Shown here: piece after piece, positions 8,001 through 8,731 of the stretch | How the letters are laid out: every line of letters starts with the position of its first letter | Numbering within the stretch: the stretch's first letter is position 1 | Assembly (NCBI GenBank): GCA_947367725.1 | Contig: CANBFZ010000053.1 | Location: 1 to 8,731, forward strand | From: an uncultured Eubacterium sp. | GTDB lineage: Bacteria > Bacillota > Clostridia > Peptostreptococcales > Anaerovoracaceae | DNA length: 8,731 bases | Reading direction: 5' to 3' | Translations under genes and position numbers: made by a program | The notes under the pieces: generated by a model | Told to the model about the DNA's origin: nothing | The model's input: the letters and a program-made list of their open reading frames with translations, nothing else | The model's database searches: none

Positions 8001-8731
8001 CGTTTCCACTTACTATACCTATGATAAGTCCGGCAACTGTTTGAGTCAGACTACCTTGGGTGAAGGGCAGACTATGGCAGATACAACGCTTACGACATAT
8101 CTGTATGACGCTAGGGGAAATCAGACAGAGGTTTGGGTGGACGCGCAGTATGCTAAAGATGTAGAAAAGTACGGCAGGGGAGACGAGACCGTTTCAACTA
8201 CTGTTGAATATGATGCACAAGATCAACCTGTAAAATCTGTTGATGAAATCGGTGTAATTACAACCATGACCTATGATTCGACAGGAAGGATTAAGGAAGT
8301 CGTACAGGATGCGGGAGGAATCAATGCGAAAACTACAGTCAACTATACGGATCCGACAGTAGGAAATCCAACTTCATCTGTAACAATTACCATGGCAAAT
8401 GGAACCCAGAGTAGAACAATTACTGATCTTTTAGGTCAGACCATCAGCGAATCGACGATTGGAAATGCTGAAGATGGGGACATTACGACATCTTATGAAT
8501 ATACAGATACAGGAGAGTTGGCAAAGGTTTCTTATGCGGCTGGAAATTATAAAAAGTATTTGTATGATGATTTAGATAGGGTAATACGAATTGATTATTT
8601 TGATCAGAGCGGCAAGCAAACATTACATACAGAGTTTGTTTATGATTTGCAAGATAACCTGGTACTAATGAAAGATTTTAATCACGAAGAAGAGGGCCTT
8701 TACAGGACGACTTGGAGAGAGTATGATGAAA
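1918..8731 (+). CDS. Giant secreted DNRLRE / Ig-like / YD-repeat (Rhs, WapA-like) protein, 3' end outside window
   Basis: Open for 2271 codons with no stop before the window edge. Residues 1-42 form a Sec signal peptide. Residues 43-320 are unrecognised, with a Lys/Glu-rich stretch at 182-206. YPVTIDPT (325-332) precedes a DNRLRE domain (about 338-508) with DAYVYSAKPTTNYYNN, ITWNKQPP and RPKLSVTY. DGDGVMD (510-516) follows. About 520-1240 looks like beta-sandwich Ig-like modules, three carrying DxAGN (D723, D835, D1023). A fibronectin-III-like domain spans about 1255-1343. A DUF6531-type Rhs entry domain (about 1376-1450) has GNFFYEQTD, RSYNS and FGIGWNHNYD. YD repeats run from about 1516 to the end. 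Known relatives are surface or secreted proteins whose YD repeats form a shell around a C-terminal polymorphic toxin. Here the toxin, any cell-wall anchor and any immunity gene would lie beyond the window, so the toxin role is inference. No PAAR, SLH or LPXTG motif is visible. It appears to be transcribed from its own promoter. Confidence 0.93.
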   Translation, partial: MDQKKSRNPIQKFIALLLSFCLFAGMIPQVAFAGMIPQVAFAADTPVQRDTSGEAEAIIYLEPEEATEEDAILAESGIDYTTFDLGGKKRYSIFFTENVRYEDEEGKLCDYDPAFVELDDALLVQSDETQDRTGYTYRNTAGDAYHYIPEALSEETPVIMEKDDYQITIAPTEKTYKDFFGKQVKVKKEKEKTEDAYGKQKKKNIKATYKDETALAYLEYISLNTGIKENIVLTKRPAKNILQFTICAPGLSVEVSETDGCIGFYDKKTEELVNQILPPNMNDATGEAYSEDLAYTIREKEGEQDTYILTLTIDKKYLNAKERQYPVTIDPTDTWANTSSGESLWDAYVYSAKPTTNYYNNSRQSMPIGKGATGIYRAYINFLNLKAKIEGTLVDSAELSIYENADSYSGRKIEAYKVTSSWNKSTITWNKQPPVAATRTSSMTTTGIDKKKSVFKMTHYARAVSTGASNYGIVLRNAQESSGITYAEFYGSRYTSATYRPKLSVTYFGDGDGVMDRWNILEAFYEAGETVHLTYQSPLAGAITNIQYRLVHTETGQAVNPAGTFETIQSSLSGNTYTMQVPIPDDLESGQYRIDIKTIYYNGTSHTSQRGPFHVNGLKDEEAPTVEFAYIVESISPQVNGWRRNPRPMVQLSGISDDMTEEFTEENISYVLGWPGTEPKETAYKKPQSVTMTKSGSAYIATFYIDENLTIQAKYAIYVKVTDGAGNACVSEIPYWFDNVPPTGRISIKNQGELSETTSLQGISHISGIADMDSGSQVVSNIMTLHQKGENGSEGEKLCKIYDNASGSSSGSNSKAFDTREYANGTYMLKMALMDMAGNVNSVTKEITIANRIPKPQVSASVSKGGDTKVQYTMPSSVTAITGLQYRVEEKDTNWTDLTGITELSGVFTAALPTEEGTYMLSVRALDEKGFAGEERTIRIRVDRTLPTAEITDESQGIIKGTAMDAAFSGWKIYIKEKAAEEESYTEVLSGDTQKEDALFGDIGLYDESYRPGWYTIKLEVTDAAGNVKTVTRDIYKNDSYSTPTVVAPTFRIERPAYQDYSCPQIVFSTETAYMQLTANFFRSLTLSAADWYIDNQKAEEASQTSSLKTETGAEKYEEGKAYCVAAVTHGLLGGASYSSTLIQNAHVEKLSFDANGEATVSAENIVSFRLSETQEDCTYYVKTTGDYAALKAGETVEVLSLAGGGLTADKITVKAVKENGEPIEEAMLSLDWLEPETFVIDGMENYRPKGLSAKDKINYKTYLKWRIPETLPGGISYEIYRSTEKGFEPLLQEPQAEVKAGCYVEPNADYETKFYYRVRAVQKNADGEVIRSSAFSEEAESTVIDENEFTKRLGYKEYWNYADFTLPQGSGAIEKSQGNFFYEQTDETLPDEQLEVGITRSYNSMASSKSAFGIGWNHNYDIELLSTDYSDRLEDGQRLVMKDSTGTLFFFTKDANANGEYISSMGRYLILRKLTGKDGSITAEIPDKTGGTENGKITKTIEVSYLVETKENLCYYFNASGQLVYVEEPNGNFLLFTYDLYTGLVSRITTSKNLEITFVYHDKAGTDPATVKEVIMPDGSRTAYTYADGRLASATKYGKDGETGARCTYAYDGNGKLKTINDAAGNAYQIKADKNGSVTEVIYPDGESLLFTRSKEAGGMEQTVTAAKKDGFTLTEETAAFDPSSGNCLEVVDPDGLITTYSYRDEMLAKTTEQVVYETVDNETGFVTEQIDTYVTTTEYDDTQNMTEEATEINQWEELVEYEYGNTGEFDGDFPSREVTRRGGTVTADITYDYDVFGNLASQFDSITGSRTDYDYYTEDDIDADSAWYGELESEIERINGVVISTVTYAYSYDDAGNKTETTTETVDGVQTVTVVKYDLMGRELESTVTVAGVQKSKCAYTYDAFGRVVKSVENQGSKTVTTSTSYTATGAVSSEQVITSEGGNTRSEQASYIYDNMNRVISTQTTKGSKSRTETTSISYGTIQKNAALGMTEEVYAKITTITSGSSVVKTFTDGNGNVLRQDSQGVSTYYTYDKSGNCLSQTTLGEGQTMADTTLTTYLYDARGNQTEVWVDAQYAKDVEKYGRGDETVSTTVEYDAQDQPVKSVDEIGVITTMTYDSTGRIKEVVQDAGGINAKTTVNYTDPTVGNPTSSVTITMANGTQSRTITDLLGQTISESTIGNAEDGDITTSYEYTDTGELAKVSYAAGNYKKYLYDDLDRVIRIDYFDQSGKQTLHTEFVYDLQDNLVLMKDFNHEEEGLYRTTWREYDE
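1983..2044 (+). repeat. Exact 27-base tandem duplication in the signal peptide
   Basis: The 27-base unit encoding AGMIPQVAF occurs twice without mismatch at 1987-2013 and 2014-2040. Exact period-27 identity spans 1983-2044, about 2.3 units, because TTTGCA recurs at 1984, 2011 and 2038. The unit is a multiple of three, so copy-number change keeps the frame. The perfect identity suggests a recent slippage or duplication event. Confidence 0.95.
2929..3441 (+). other. DNRLRE domain of the giant protein
   Basis: Residues about 338-508. The succession of a D-A-Y-V start, an N-Y-Y segment, a G-rich turn, R-A-Y-I-N-F, A-E-L-S-I-Y, W-N-K-S-T-I-T-W-N-K-Q-P-P and a closing R-P-K-L-S-V-T-Y strand matches the DNRLRE family of beta-sandwich modules in large secreted bacterial proteins, including WapA-type proteins. 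The preceding YPVTIDPT is the usual lead-in. In related modules a surface or glycan-binding role is suspected; nothing here specifies a ligand. Confidence 0.85.
6043..6267 (+). other. DUF6531-like Rhs entry domain
   Basis: Residues about 1376-1450. The order GNFFYEQTD, then ITRSYNS, then FGIGWNHNYDIEL matches the conserved segment that opens the YD-repeat shell in Rhs-family proteins, including bacterial ones delivered by different secretion routes. It marks the change from the Ig/FN3-like stalk to the repeat shell. Boundaries are estimated by eye. Confidence 0.8.
6463..8731 (+). repeat. YD (Rhs) protein-repeat array, continuing past the window edge
   Basis: Repeats of the form YxYDxxGRLxxx. 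Clear copies include YAYDGNGKLKTI (residue 1610), YDYDVFGNLAS (1793), YSYDDAGNKTE (1852), YDLMGRELES (1879), YTYDAFGRVVKS (1902), YIYDNMNRVIS (1954), YTYDKSGNCLSQ (2033), YLYDARGNQTEV (2061), YDAQDQPVKS (2098), YDSTGRIKEV (2119), YLYDDLDRVIRI (2214) and YDLQDNLVLM (2242). Adjacent copies are often 21-28 residues apart, as expected. The repeats have diverged at the DNA level, so this is a protein repeat and not a simple DNA tandem array. The conserved Rhs core that normally ends the shell is not reached. Confidence 0.9.

Noticed and set aside
6463..8731. Possible DNA tandem repeat or CRISPR-like array
   Set aside because: The periodicity is only at protein level (YD motifs) with variable spacing and diverged codons; there are no identical DNA repeats with unique spacers.

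Overview
The window holds the 3' end of one housekeeping gene and the 5' part of one very large accessory gene. Both are on the + strand and are separated by a 144-base gap. PolC, the DNA polymerase III alpha subunit restricted to low-GC Gram-positive bacteria and relatives, places the organism in Firmicutes (Bacillota). The moderate GC content, the A/T-rich sigma-A-type promoter, the AAGGA-type ribosome binding site and the large secreted YD-repeat protein fit a Clostridia-like or gut-type member. Genus or species cannot be told from this sequence.

Layout: (1) positions 1-1773 encode the last 590 residues of PolC, ending in the expected beta-clamp-binding pentapeptide QLSLF. (2) Positions 1774-1917 contain a near-consensus promoter (TTGCAA-17-TATAAT), a dyad overlapping its -35 box, a terminator-like hairpin with a U-rich tail placed just after the predicted transcription start, and a good ribosome binding site. 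(3) From 1918 to the last base runs a single uninterrupted reading frame of 2271 codons with no stop. I translated every codon to confirm it is open. It encodes a Sec-exported giant protein with the order: signal peptide, N-terminal region, YPVTIDPT motif, DNRLRE domain, DxDGxxD motif, several Ig-like modules, fibronectin-III-like domain, DUF6531-type Rhs entry domain, YD (Rhs) repeat array. The window ends inside the repeat array.

The two genes have no evident functional link. PolC copies the chromosome. The second gene most resembles WapA-type wall-associated Rhs proteins, which often carry a toxin at the C-terminus with an immunity gene just downstream. Both of those would lie beyond this window, so the toxin role is inference. 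The most unusual local features are an exact 27-base tandem duplication that doubles the signal-peptidase motif, and the promoter-then-terminator arrangement in the leader.
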